Shown here: positions 9,124 to 18,052 of the stretch, in pieces
How positions within the stretch are numbered: the first letter of the stretch is position 1
Layout: each line of letters begins with the position of its first letter
NCBI RefSeq assembly: GCF_040706555.1
Contig: NZ_JAPDRH010000001.1
Location: 434,001 to 498,000, forward strand
Source: Lentisalinibacter salinarum
Lineage (GTDB): Bacteria; Pseudomonadota; Gammaproteobacteria; Steroidobacterales; Woeseiaceae
Reading direction: 5' to 3'
DNA: 64,000 nucleotides
Translations under genes and position numbers: made by a program
The notes under the pieces: generated by a model
What the model saw: only the letters and a program-made list of their open reading frames with translations
Database searches by the model: none
Told to the model about the DNA's origin: nothing

Positions 9124-9455
9124 GTTCCCTACCTTTAGTCAGTCTCGTTGAACAACCATCATACCTCGGCCGCGGGGCGGATGTCGCCGCACGGGTCACG
9201 ATTTCGGCATCGGCCACTATCGTAAGTCATTGAAATACGGTCATCCGCACGGGTAAATCGTGGAAAGCGGCTATAGCGGGCGGGCGCCGACGGGAGCGGC
9301 TGCGGCAATCCCCGATGCGGCCCGCCGCCGGGATGCCCTGTAATACCCGGAGAGGACCGGGACACCCGGGTCCCGCCATGTCGCTGGCGGGTATACGGCA
9401 CGGGACCGGGCAGGGCGGCGGCAAGTGAGCGGCGAGAAGGCGGCAAGGGTCCGGC
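9124..9455. other. Divergent intergenic region with a promoter candidate
   Basis: These 332 bases separate the divergent patatin and salvage-operon genes, and no gene was seen. TTGAAA at 9230 and TAAATC at 9254, with an 18-base spacer, form a plausible rightward promoter in one of the few AT-richer stretches. Leftward, TATGAT near 9160 could be a -10 element for the patatin gene. The remaining 190 bases before the operon are very GC-rich and could form a long structured leader. Confidence 0.4.
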
Positions 9456-10856
9456 ATGCACATCGAGTTCTGCGGCGCGGCGCGTGAGGTCACCGGTTCC
9501 TGCCACGTCGTGCACGTGCGCGGACGACGGATATTGCTGGACTGCGGGCTGATCCAGGGGCGGCGCGCGGACGAGGACCGCAACCGGGAGCCGTTCCCCT
9601 TCACGCCTGCGGGGATCGACGCCGTCGTCCTGAGTCACGCGCACATCGATCATTCGGGACGCCTGCCGCTGCTCGCCCGGGAGGGCTTCGACGGGACCGT
9701 CTATACCCATCGCGCGACGCGGGACCTGTGCCGCATCATGCTCCGCGACAGCGCCTTCATCACCGAGAAGGACACGGAGTGGGAGAATCGGCGCCGTGCA
9801 CGCGCCGGGCTGCCGCCCAGGGAGCCGCTGTACACGCGGGACGACGCCGAGGCGGTGATGAAACAGTTCCGCGACGTCGCCTACGGTCAGCCGGCCGAGA
9901 TCTGCCCCGGCGTCCGGCTGACGCTGCACGACGCCGGGCACATCCTCGGCTCGGCCATCGTCTCGCTCGAGCTGGAGGAGGACGGCGAACGCAGTCGGGT
10001 GGTCTTCAGCGGCGACCTCGGGCACCGGGACGCGCCGATCCTGCGCGACCCGGAACGGCTGGAGCAGGCCGACCTGGTGATCCTCGAATCCACGTATGGC
10101 GATCGCCGGCACCGCAGTTGGGACGATACCCGGGACGAGATCATCGACATCGTGGCCAGCGCCCGGGAACGGGAGGGCAACATCCTGATCCCGGCCTTCG
10201 CCGTCGGACGCAGCCAGCTCATACTCTACTGGTTCGCGCGTCATTTCGAGGAGGCGAAGCTCGAGCGCTGGCGTATCTTCCTGGACAGCCCGCTGGCGAT
10301 CCGGGCGACCGCCATCCACGGCCGCTATCCCGAACTCTACGATCGGGAAGCCGCCCGCTTCTGGAGCGGCGAGGACCACGAGTCCGCCCTGCCGAACCTG
10401 GCGTTCTCCCGCACGGCAGACGACTCCCGGGCGCTCAATTCGATGCGCTCCGGGGCGATCATCATCGCCGGCAGCGGCATGTGCACCGGCGGGCGCATCC
10501 GCCATCACCTGCTGCACAACCTGTGGCGCGACGAATGCCACGTGATCATCGCCGGCTTCCAGGCGGCGGGCACCACCGGGCGCCTGCTCGTCGACGGGGC
10601 CCGCCGCGTGAAGCTGCTGGGACAGAGCGTGCGGGTAGCCGCGGCCGTGCACACCGTCGGCGGCCTCTCGGCCCACGCCGATCAACGGGGGCTGGCCGAC
10701 TGGTACGGGGCTTTCCGGGGCCGGCCGCCGGTCGCCCTGGTACACGGTGAGCCGGATGCCATGACCGCCCTCGCCGGCGAACTGGAGTCGCAGTACGGCG
10801 CGGTGGTCACGCGCGTCCAGCGGGGGCAGAAGATCGAGCTCGGTGGGCGCGGGTGA
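9456..10856 (+). CDS. Metallo-beta-lactamase/beta-CASP RNase
   Basis: 466-residue soluble enzyme of the CPSF73-like bacterial group. The zinc motif HAHIDH is at residues 61-66. Further metal ligands lie in the GHILGS and FSGDLG segments, and the beta-CASP and C-terminal RMMBL parts follow (GSGMCTGGR, SAHAD). The family cleaves RNA endo- or exonucleolytically using two zinc ions. It is the first gene of a rightward four-gene operon: the next gene starts with GTG inside its stop region (GTGA overlap). That coupling suggests it supplies nucleotides to the following phosphorylase. Confidence 0.92.
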   Translation: MHIEFCGAAREVTGSCHVVHVRGRRILLDCGLIQGRRADEDRNREPFPFTPAGIDAVVLSHAHIDHSGRLPLLAREGFDGTVYTHRATRDLCRIMLRDSAFITEKDTEWENRRRARAGLPPREPLYTRDDAEAVMKQFRDVAYGQPAEICPGVRLTLHDAGHILGSAIVSLELEEDGERSRVVFSGDLGHRDAPILRDPERLEQADLVILESTYGDRRHRSWDDTRDEIIDIVASAREREGNILIPAFAVGRSQLILYWFARHFEEAKLERWRIFLDSPLAIRATAIHGRYPELYDREAARFWSGEDHESALPNLAFSRTADDSRALNSMRSGAIIIAGSGMCTGGRIRHHLLHNLWRDECHVIIAGFQAAGTTGRLLVDGARRVKLLGQSVRVAAAVHTVGGLSAHADQRGLADWYGAFRGRPPVALVHGEPDAMTALAGELESQYGAVVTRVQRGQKIELGGRG

Positions 10857-12373
10857 GCGGCGGCCGGGCGCATGGTGTCCGTCTCGAGGCCGTGCGCCTG
10901 GGCGTCGATACCCGCCACGAGCCGGTGCTGTTTCTGCGACGGGATTCGGAAGTGGCGCGCTCGGAGGGCTTCCAGGCCATGTCCCAGGTGCGCGTCGACA
11001 CCGGCGCTGCGTCCATCATCGCGACGCTCATGATCGTGGAGTCGCAGTTGCTGAGGAGCGGCCAGGCCGGCCTGTCGGAGGCGGCATGGCGGCGTCTCGG
11101 TCTGGCCGACGGAGAGACACTGGTCCTGCACCACCCGCGGCCGGTGGATTCCCTCGCGCACGTGCGGGCCAAGGTGTACGGCGCCGAGCTGGACGCCGTG
11201 CAGTTCGAGCGCATCATCGACGACGTGGTCGCGGGCCGCTACATGGACGTGCAGCTCGCCGCCTTTGTCGCCGCGTGCTCCGGGGAGCGGCTGACCCGCG
11301 AGGAGATCGTCCACCTCACCCGGGCCATGGTCGGGGCCGGCGAGCGCCTGATCTGGACCGGGTCGCCGATCGTGGACAAGCACAGCGTCGGCGGCCTGCC
11401 CGGCAACCGCACCACGCCCATCGTGGTCGCCATCGCGGCCGAGGCCGGGCTGACGATGCCGAAGACGTCGTCCCGGGCGATCACCTCGCCGGCTGGCACA
11501 GCGGACACGATGGAGACGCTGACCCGGGTCGACCTCGGCCTGGAAGAGATGCGCCGGGTGGTGGAGCGTGAGGGCGGCTGTCTCGCCTGGGGCGGATCCG
11601 CCAGCCTCAGCCCGGCGGACGACATACTGATCCGGGTGGAGCGGGCCCTCGATCTGGACAGCGAGGGTCAGCTGGTGGCCTCCGTCCTCTCGAAGAAGGT
11701 GGCGGCCGGTTCCACCCACGTGGTCGTCGACATGCCCGTGGGACCGACCGCGAAGGTGCGCAGCCTCGCCGCTGCCGAGCGGCTCTCCGGCCACTTTCAC
11801 GCGGTCGCCGGCGCGCTCGGGCTCGCCCTGCACATCGACGTGGGCGACGGCAGCCAGCCGATCGGCCGCGGCATCGGGCCCGCCCTCGAGGCGCGCGACG
11901 TGCTCTCGGTGTTGCGCGGCGAGCCCGACGCGCCCGCGGACCTCCGCCAGCGCGCGCTGCAACTCGCCGCCGGCATCCTGCGGCTGTCGGGCCGGGCCCG
12001 CGCGGAGGATGCGGTGGCGCTGGCGACGGAGCTGCTGGACTCCGGCCGCGCATGGGCGCGTTTTCAGCGTATCTGCGAAGCCCAGGGCGGGCTGCGGGAG
12101 CCGCCGCGGGCGGCGTATCATTACGATGTCTTCAGCGGGCACGAGGGCACCGTCGACGCCATCGACAACCGCAAGGCCGCCCGGCTGGCGAAGCTGGCCG
12201 GCGCACCGGCGGACAAGGCGGCAGGTCTCGGGCTGTGCGTGCGGATCGGTGACCGGGTGCGCCGCGGTGACGTGCTCATGACGCTGCATGCGGAGAGCCC
12301 GGGGGAACTGGAATATGCGCTGGAGTACTTTCGTGTGCATCCGGATGTGATTACGCTGTCGGCTGACCGATGA
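10853..12373 (+). CDS. AMP phosphorylase/thymidine phosphorylase-like protein
   Basis: 506-residue member of the archaeal-type AMP phosphorylase (DeoA-like) family. That family cleaves nucleoside 5'-monophosphates with phosphate to give a base and ribose 1,5-bisphosphate. An N-terminal extension of about 85 residues precedes the phosphorylase core; such an extension distinguishes NMP phosphorylases from plain thymidine phosphorylase. The active-site stretch DKHSVGGLPGNRTT (around 180) and the later PKTSSRAITSPAGTADTME are present. The GTG start overlaps the RNase stop by 4 bases, and the following gene overlaps by ATGA, so translation is coupled. Substrate choice is inferred from family only. 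Confidence 0.9.
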   Translation: MSGGRAHGVRLEAVRLGVDTRHEPVLFLRRDSEVARSEGFQAMSQVRVDTGAASIIATLMIVESQLLRSGQAGLSEAAWRRLGLADGETLVLHHPRPVDSLAHVRAKVYGAELDAVQFERIIDDVVAGRYMDVQLAAFVAACSGERLTREEIVHLTRAMVGAGERLIWTGSPIVDKHSVGGLPGNRTTPIVVAIAAEAGLTMPKTSSRAITSPAGTADTMETLTRVDLGLEEMRRVVEREGGCLAWGGSASLSPADDILIRVERALDLDSEGQLVASVLSKKVAAGSTHVVVDMPVGPTAKVRSLAAAERLSGHFHAVAGALGLALHIDVGDGSQPIGRGIGPALEARDVLSVLRGEPDAPADLRQRALQLAAGILRLSGRARAEDAVALATELLDSGRAWARFQRICEAQGGLREPPRAAYHYDVFSGHEGTVDAIDNRKAARLAKLAGAPADKAAGLGLCVRIGDRVRRGDVLMTLHAESPGELEYALEYFRVHPDVITLSADR

Positions 12374-13320
12374 ACACCCTCTTATTCAATCTCGGCGGGA
12401 GCTCCCCGCGGGCCGACGCAGCCGTCCAGATGCCCGCGGAGGCGGTCGTCGAGGCGGTCGTCGCGGCCACCGGCGCGACGAGGGGTGAACTCGACACGCG
12501 GCGCTTCCCGGACGGCGAGGTCTACGTGCGGGTGGCCTCGCCCTGCGCAGGCGCCAACGTCATTCTGTGCGCCGGCCTCCAGCCGCCGGACGAGACGACG
12601 CTGCGGGTCCTGCTCACGGCCGCGACGCTTCGCGACCTGGGCGCCGCCCGCGTCCTGCTCGTTGCACCCTATCTGCCCTACATGCGCCAGGACAGCCGCT
12701 TCCGCGAAGGAGAGGGCATCACCTCGCGCTATTACGCCGGTCTGCTCTCGGCGCAATTCGACGGCCTGGTCACCGTGGACCCACATCTGCACCGTTACGC
12801 CGCACTCTCGGAGCTCTACACGGTACCGGCGGTCTGTGTGCACGCCGCGCCGGCCATCGGCGCATGGGTGCGCGAGAATGTGTCGCAACCCGTGCTCATC
12901 GGGCCGGACAGCGAGAGCCGCCAGTGGGTGGAGGCGGTCGCCGCCGTTGCCGCTGCCCCCTTCATTGTGCTCGAGAAGGTCCGACGCGGCGACCGGGACG
13001 TCTCGGTGAGCGAACCCGACCTCCTTGCCCACGACGGCAGGCAACCGGTGATCCTCGACGACATCATCTCCAGCGGCCGCACGATGGCGGAGGCGGTCGC
13101 ACGAGTGAACGGCCGCGGCGGCCCGCAGCCGGTCTGCATCGCCATCCACCCGGTGTTCGCCGACGGCGCGGTGGCGGACCTCCGCGCGGCGGGCGCCGGC
13201 CGCGTGGTTTCCTGCAACACCATCGCACACGACACCAATGCCATCGACGTATCGCCCCTGATCGGGGCAGCCTGCCGTGGCTTCCTCGGCGACACCGTCC
13301 GGCACGCCATCGGTACATGA
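12370..13320 (+). CDS. Ribose-phosphate pyrophosphokinase homologue, divergent type
   Basis: 316-residue protein of the PRPP synthetase family. The N-terminal domain has RFPDGEVYVR and the PYMRQDSRF loop. The metal-binding segment reads VTVDPHLHRY, and the catalytic flexible loop reads LEKVRRGDRD. The PRPP-binding loop is VILDDIISSGRTM. The last two resemble archaeal-type enzymes more than the housekeeping bacterial Prs (DDMIDTAGT), so this is probably a specialised paralogue. It starts in the ATGA overlap with the phosphorylase gene. It may make PRPP from ribose 5-phosphate, or act on a ribose phosphate made by its operon partner; this is not settled by sequence. Confidence 0.88.
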   Translation: MNTLLFNLGGSSPRADAAVQMPAEAVVEAVVAATGATRGELDTRRFPDGEVYVRVASPCAGANVILCAGLQPPDETTLRVLLTAATLRDLGAARVLLVAPYLPYMRQDSRFREGEGITSRYYAGLLSAQFDGLVTVDPHLHRYAALSELYTVPAVCVHAAPAIGAWVRENVSQPVLIGPDSESRQWVEAVAAVAAAPFIVLEKVRRGDRDVSVSEPDLLAHDGRQPVILDDIISSGRTMAEAVARVNGRGGPQPVCIAIHPVFADGAVADLRAAGAGRVVSCNTIAHDTNAIDVSPLIGAACRGFLGDTVRHAIGT

Positions 13321-14594
13321 GACGCACCCTCGCACCGCTGGCGGCGCTGCTGCTCGGCGTCGCCCTCATGCTGGTCGGCAACGGACTGCAGGCCGTGCTG
13401 GTCCCGTTCCGGGCCGGCGCCGAGGCCTTCGCCCAGCTGTCGGTGGGCCTGATCGGTGCCAGCTATTTCCTCGGCTTCACCGTCGGTTGCCTGCAGGGCG
13501 GCAGCCTGATCCGCATGGTGGGCCATGTGCGAGCGTTCGCGGCGATGACCGCGATGGCCTCGGCCGTCCCCCTCATCCAGGCGCTGTGGGTCGACCCGGT
13601 CGCCTGGTTTTTCTTCCGTGCCGCTACCGGATTCTGCTTCGCCGTACTCTATATCGTGATCGAAAGCTGGCTGAACGAACGGGCGAGCAACGAGAATCGC
13701 GGACTCGTCTTCTCGACCTATATTTTCATCAGCTTCGGCGCCATGGCGGTGGGCCAGGAACTGCTCCGTGCGTACGACCCGACCGGCGTGGAGCTGTTCG
13801 CCGTCATCGCCACGCTGGTGTCGCTCGCCGCGATCCCCGTGGCGCTGACCCGTTCGCCGACACCGCGGCTGCCCGAGGTCACGGTGGTCAATCTGCGCGG
13901 CCTGTGGCGCGTATCACCCTCCGGTGTCGCGGGCACGCTGGCCTCCGGGCTCGGCAACGGCGCCTTCTGGTCGCTTGCGCCGCTGGTGGCGGCTGGCGAT
14001 GCGCTGGACGTCTCGCGTACGGCCACCTTCATGAGCGCGGCGCTCATCGGCGGCGCGGCCGGCCAGTTTCCTTTCGGCGGCCTGTCGGACCGGATCGACC
14101 GACGCCGCGTCATCGCCGGCGTCGCGGCTTTCGGCGCGGCCGTCAGCTTCACCATCTGGCTGGCGGCCGGCGCCGGTGCCGGCAACCTGTTGTTCTACTT
14201 CCTCAGTTTCCTGTGGGGCAGCGCGTCTTTCACCATCTACCCCATCTCGGTAGCCCACTCCAACGATCACGCGAATCCGGACGATTTCGTGGCCGTCTCC
14301 GCCGGCTTGCTGCTGGCCTACGGTGCCGGCGCCACGGTCGGCCCGGTCGCGGCATCGCTGCTGATGTCGGTGACCAGCGCGCCGGCACTGTATCTGTTCA
14401 TCGCGCTGATGTACGTGCCTCTGGCGGTGTTCGCCGTGAGCCGCACGTTCCGCCACGAGCAGGTGCCGCAGGCCGAACAGGTCGCCTTCGCCGATGCGCT
14501 CAGCGCATCCGGCACGGCCTCCCATGCCTACGAGGAGGAATGGAGCGACCAGGTGCTGGAGGAACAGGCGGAGGCGGCCGCCGAGGCTCAGTGA
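13317..14594 (+). CDS. MFS transporter, YcaD-like
   Basis: 425-residue inner-membrane protein with about twelve hydrophobic segments. It shows MFS signatures, including GGLSDRIDRRRVIAG in the loop between helices 8 and 9 and the SWLNERA segment typical of YcaD relatives. A charged cytosolic tail rich in Glu and Ala covers the last 50 residues. ATGA overlap with the PRPP synthetase homologue makes it the last gene of the salvage operon. The substrate is unknown; a base or nucleoside would fit the operon but is only inferred. It overlaps the convergent SafE-like gene by 7 bases. Confidence 0.88.
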   Translation: MRRTLAPLAALLLGVALMLVGNGLQAVLVPFRAGAEAFAQLSVGLIGASYFLGFTVGCLQGGSLIRMVGHVRAFAAMTAMASAVPLIQALWVDPVAWFFFRAATGFCFAVLYIVIESWLNERASNENRGLVFSTYIFISFGAMAVGQELLRAYDPTGVELFAVIATLVSLAAIPVALTRSPTPRLPEVTVVNLRGLWRVSPSGVAGTLASGLGNGAFWSLAPLVAAGDALDVSRTATFMSAALIGGAAGQFPFGGLSDRIDRRRVIAGVAAFGAAVSFTIWLAAGAGAGNLLFYFLSFLWGSASFTIYPISVAHSNDHANPDDFVAVSAGLLLAYGAGATVGPVAASLLMSVTSAPALYLFIALMYVPLAVFAVSRTFRHEQVPQAEQVAFADALSASGTASHAYEEEWSDQVLEEQAEAAAEAQ

Positions 14595-15361
14595 CCGGCG
14601 TGCTCCGCCGGCATGTCCGGGTCGCGCTGCATGTCGGTCTCCGTGTCGATCACCATGGCCCCGTGACCGCCGTGGGCCGCGGTCATGTGTATGACCGGCA
14701 TGGCCATGGTCCACAGGCCTGCCAGCACCACCAGCGCGCCCGCCGCCCGGCGCACGCCGGTCCGTCGGGTCAGTGAGGCCAGCCGCGCCGCACCGGCGGT
14801 CGCCAGCACCATCGCCGGCAGCGTGCCGAGACCGAAGGCCGCCATCACGAGTGCGCCCTGTGCCGCGCCGCCGGAGACCGCGGCCGCCAGCAATATCGAG
14901 TAGACCAGCCCGCAGGGGATCCAGCCCCAAAGCACGCCGAGGGCGACGGCGTGCAGCGGGGTACGCGCCGGCAGGAGGCGCCCGGTGAGCGGGGCGAGTT
15001 TCTGCCAACCCCGCGCTCCCCACGCCTCCAGCGGCCGCAGCGGGTTCCAGCCGAAGGCGAGCTGCAGGCCGATCAGCACGATGACGACGCCGAATGCGAG
15101 GCGCAGCGCCGGGCCCCATTCGCGCAGACCCAATACGGAGCCGCCGGCGGCGCCGAGGAAACCCACCAGCGCGCCCAGTGCCACGTAGCCGCCGATCCGC
15201 CCGGTGTTGTACGCGAGCGCGAAGCCGGAACGTCCGGCGGCGCCTCTGACCGCGGTATTCAGCCCGAGCCAGCCGGCGATGCCGCCGCACATGCCCAGGC
15301 AGTGAGTGGAACCGAGCAGGCCGGCCACCAGGGCCGCCAGCAGGCCGCCTTCAGCGCTCAT
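14588..15361 (-). CDS. Sulfite exporter TauE/SafE-family membrane protein of the cbb3 assembly cluster
   Basis: 257-residue protein with about six membrane segments. The family motif STHCLGMCGG lies in the first helix, where the two Cys are conserved. A His/Met/Asp-rich tail follows (HMTAAHGGHGAM and DMPAEHAGH), which could bind copper. Proteins of this type commonly follow ccoS and are thought to help copper or haem handling during cytochrome oxidase assembly, though the exact role is not established. It overlaps ccoS by 11 bases and is the last gene of the leftward cbb3 unit. Confidence 0.88.
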   Translation of the reverse strand: MSAEGGLLAALVAGLLGSTHCLGMCGGIAGWLGLNTAVRGAAGRSGFALAYNTGRIGGYVALGALVGFLGAAGGSVLGLREWGPALRLAFGVVIVLIGLQLAFGWNPLRPLEAWGARGWQKLAPLTGRLLPARTPLHAVALGVLWGWIPCGLVYSILLAAAVSGGAAQGALVMAAFGLGTLPAMVLATAGAARLASLTRRTGVRRAAGALVVLAGLWTMAMPVIHMTAAHGGHGAMVIDTETDMQRDPDMPAEHAGH

Positions 15362-15533
15362 CCTCTTTGTCCTCGTCGCGGGCCGGCGGCGCCCGGTCGT
15401 CGTCCATGACCACCCGCCACGCCGGCGTGTCCATGTCGTCGAACTGGCCGCTGCCGACGGCCCAGAAGAAAGCCCAGACGGCCAGGCCGAGCAGTACCAG
15501 GCCCAGCGGTATCAGGACGTAGAGCACGCTCAC
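15351..15533 (-). CDS. ccoS: cbb3 oxidase maturation protein CcoS
   Basis: 60-residue protein starting with GTG in a 4-base overlap with the ccoI stop. It has one N-terminal membrane segment (residues 2-26), then GQFDDMDTPAWRVV, the CcoS hallmark, and a short Asp/Glu/Arg-rich tail. CcoS is needed for incorporation of the redox cofactors into the cbb3 oxidase. Gene order ccoG-H-I-S is the standard one. Confidence 0.93.
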   Translation of the reverse strand: MSVLYVLIPLGLVLLGLAVWAFFWAVGSGQFDDMDTPAWRVVMDDDRAPPARDEDKEDER

Positions 15534-18052
15534 GACGAAGCCTCCAGCGGACCCGGCGAGGGAGCGCGCGCGGCCTCGACGGGGGTCCGGTGTACCCGCG
15601 CCGCGGCACCGCCCCGGCGCAGCCGCAGCGCGTTCAGGACCACGAGCAGCGAACTCGCCGACATGCCGATGGCCGCCATCCACGGTGCCAGCAAGCCCGA
15701 GGCGGCGAGGGGCACGGCCAGCACGTTGTAGCCGATGGCCCAGCCGATGTTCTGCCGGATGATGCGGCGCGTCCGGCGTGACAGTTCCACCGCCTCGAGC
15801 AGCGGGGCGAGCGAGTCGCCCAGCAGGACCGCATCGGCGCTCGACTGCGCCAGCGTCGTGCCCGCGCCCATGGCGATGGAGACGTCGGCGCCCGCCAGCA
15901 CCGGTGCGTCGTTGATGCCGTCGCCGACGAGGGCGACCTTCTCCCCGCCGGCCTGCAGCTGCCGCACCCAGGCGAGCTTGTCCACGGCGCGCAGGCCTCC
16001 GCGGGCCTCATCGATGCCGAGCCGGCCGGCGATGTCCTGCACGGTGCGGGGGCGGTCGCCGCTGGCGATGGCCGTGGCGATGCCGGCGTCGCGCAGGGTG
16101 CGGACCACCTCGGCCGCATCGTCGCGGAGGGCGTCGCGCAGCTCGAAGGCGGCCAGCACGCGGCCGCTTGCGTCGCCGAGGAAGACAACGGTAGAGGCAG
16201 CGGCGGTTTCGATGCGTGCGAGCGCGGCGCCGGCGGCCTCGCCGACGAATTCCGCCGAGCCGATGCGGTAGTGCTCGCCGTCGACGGTGCCCTCGATGCC
16301 GCGCCCCGGCACCGGGCGCAGATCCGCGGGAGTACCGCCAGTATCGTCAATATCGTCAATATCGCCCCGGCGCGGGAACGCGCGTGCCAGCGCGTGCTCG
16401 GACCCGCTCTCCAGCCGGGCCGCGATGGTGAGGCACCGCCCGGCATCGATATCCCCGCTCAGCGGCAGCACACGCTCCAGCTCGGGCCGCCCGCGGGTGA
16501 GGGTGCCGGTCTTGTCGAACACGATGCGGTCGAAATCGGCCAGTCCCTCCAGGGCGCGGGAGCGGGTGACGAGGATGCCCCGGTCGGCCAGCGCCGTGTT
16601 CGCCGCCGCCAGGGCGGCAGGCGTGGCCAGAGACAGGGCGCAGGGGCAGGTGACCACGAGCACCGCCAGCGCGGCGGGGAATGCGACGCCCGGGTCGATC
16701 CACCACCAGGCCGCGCCGACAGTCGCCGCGATGGCGATCACGGCGACGACGAACCAGCTCGCCACCCGGTCGGCCAGCACGGCGACCGCCGGCCGTTCCG
16801 CCTGGGCCCGTTCCAGCAGCCGCGAGATGGAGGCGAGCATCGTGTCCTGGCCCACCCGCTCGGCCGTCAGCGTCAGGGCCCCGTCCAGGTTGATGCTCCC
16901 GGCCGTAACCTCGTCTCCCGGTGCTCGCGGCACCGGCTCCGACTCGCCGGTGATCAGCGATTCGTCCATGGACGCCTGCCCGTTGAGGATGCGGGCGTCG
17001 GCGGGCACACGCTCGCCGGGACGCAGCACGAACCGGTCGCCCGCACGCAGCCGGGCGACGGCGATGATCTCTTCGTCGCCGTCACTTCCCTCGGCGACGC
17101 GCCGCACGGTGTCCGGCAGCAGCTGGCCGATGGCGGCCGAGCGCTCGGTGGCGCCGTGGCGGGCGCTCATCTCGAGGAAGCGGCCGAGTGACAGGAAGAA
17201 CACGAACATGGTCGCGGAATCGAAATACACCTCGCCGTGGCCGGTGACCGCCGCGTACAGCGAGGCAGCGTAGGCGCCGCCGACGGCGATGGAGACCGGC
17301 AGGTCCATGCCGGGCCGCCCGGACCGAAGCCCGCGCCAGGCCGACTGGAAGAACGGGCGGCCGGCGTAGAACACCACCGGCGTGGTGACCAGCGCGCTCA
17401 CCCAGACCAGGAAGCGGCGCATCTCCGGGTCGATGCCCTGGAAAGCGCCGGCGTAGAGCCCGACCGCGAACATCATCACCTGCATCATGCCCACGCCGGC
17501 GACGAGCAGACGCTTCAGCGCCTGACGCCGCTCCCGGTGCCGCGGCGAGAACGATTCGCTCAGGCTTTGGGGATGCGGCCGGTAGCCCAGCCGCTCGATG
17601 GTGCCGAGTATGGCGCTGAAGCGGGTGTCCGCCGGCCGCCAGATGACGTGCAGGCGCGAGGAAGCCGTGTTGACGGTGATCTCGTCGACGCCGGGGAGCC
17701 GCCGCAGCACGTTCTCCAGCAACCAGCTGCAGGCGCTGCAATACAGACCCTCGACGTGCAGCACGGCCTCGATGCGGCCGTCCGCCCGCGTGGCCGCGAA
17801 CAGCGGCAGCGTCTCCGGGTCGTCGAATCCGCGCCAGTGATCGTCGTCGCCAGGCGGCGGCGCGGGGGCCGCGCCCGGCGGCAGCTCACGAAACCGGTAG
17901 TAGGCATCGAACCCGGAGGCGCCGATGAGTTCCGCCACCGCCTTGCAGCCGTGGCAGCACATCGGCCGGTCCTCGCCGTCGATGCGGGCGGTCAGGTCCA
18001 GGCCCGCCGGCACGGGCAGACCGCAGTGGAAACAGCTGCGCGTGTCAGCCAT
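15530..18052 (-). CDS. ccoI: Copper-translocating P1B-type ATPase CcoI/FixI
   Basis: 840-residue inner-membrane copper exporter that supplies Cu to the cbb3 oxidase. The N-terminus has a Cys-rich zinc-finger-like region (CFHC at 7-10, CCHGC at 32-36). A heavy-metal-associated domain with CSAC at 105-108 follows. Eight membrane segments, the actuator TGES (368-371), the metal-site motif CPC (469-471) and the phosphorylation motif DKTGT (513-517) are all intact. A small in-frame tandem repeat encodes DIDDIDD near 16340-16362. It overlaps ccoH by 8 bases and ccoS by 4. The FixI-type Cys-rich N-terminus separates it from CopA. Confidence 0.96.
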   Translation of the reverse strand: MADTRSCFHCGLPVPAGLDLTARIDGEDRPMCCHGCKAVAELIGASGFDAYYRFRELPPGAAPAPPPGDDDHWRGFDDPETLPLFAATRADGRIEAVLHVEGLYCSACSWLLENVLRRLPGVDEITVNTASSRLHVIWRPADTRFSAILGTIERLGYRPHPQSLSESFSPRHRERRQALKRLLVAGVGMMQVMMFAVGLYAGAFQGIDPEMRRFLVWVSALVTTPVVFYAGRPFFQSAWRGLRSGRPGMDLPVSIAVGGAYAASLYAAVTGHGEVYFDSATMFVFFLSLGRFLEMSARHGATERSAAIGQLLPDTVRRVAEGSDGDEEIIAVARLRAGDRFVLRPGERVPADARILNGQASMDESLITGESEPVPRAPGDEVTAGSINLDGALTLTAERVGQDTMLASISRLLERAQAERPAVAVLADRVASWFVVAVIAIAATVGAAWWWIDPGVAFPAALAVLVVTCPCALSLATPAALAAANTALADRGILVTRSRALEGLADFDRIVFDKTGTLTRGRPELERVLPLSGDIDAGRCLTIAARLESGSEHALARAFPRRGDIDDIDDTGGTPADLRPVPGRGIEGTVDGEHYRIGSAEFVGEAAGAALARIETAAASTVVFLGDASGRVLAAFELRDALRDDAAEVVRTLRDAGIATAIASGDRPRTVQDIAGRLGIDEARGGLRAVDKLAWVRQLQAGGEKVALVGDGINDAPVLAGADVSIAMGAGTTLAQSSADAVLLGDSLAPLLEAVELSRRTRRIIRQNIGWAIGYNVLAVPLAASGLLAPWMAAIGMSASSLLVVLNALRLRRGGAAARVHRTPVEAARAPSPGPLEASS

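Noticed and set aside
14588..15361. SafE-like gene as a true sulfite exporter or a urease accessory gene
   Set aside because: The STHCLGMCGG motif and coupling to ccoS point to oxidase assembly; there is no sulfur-oxidation or urease gene nearby.
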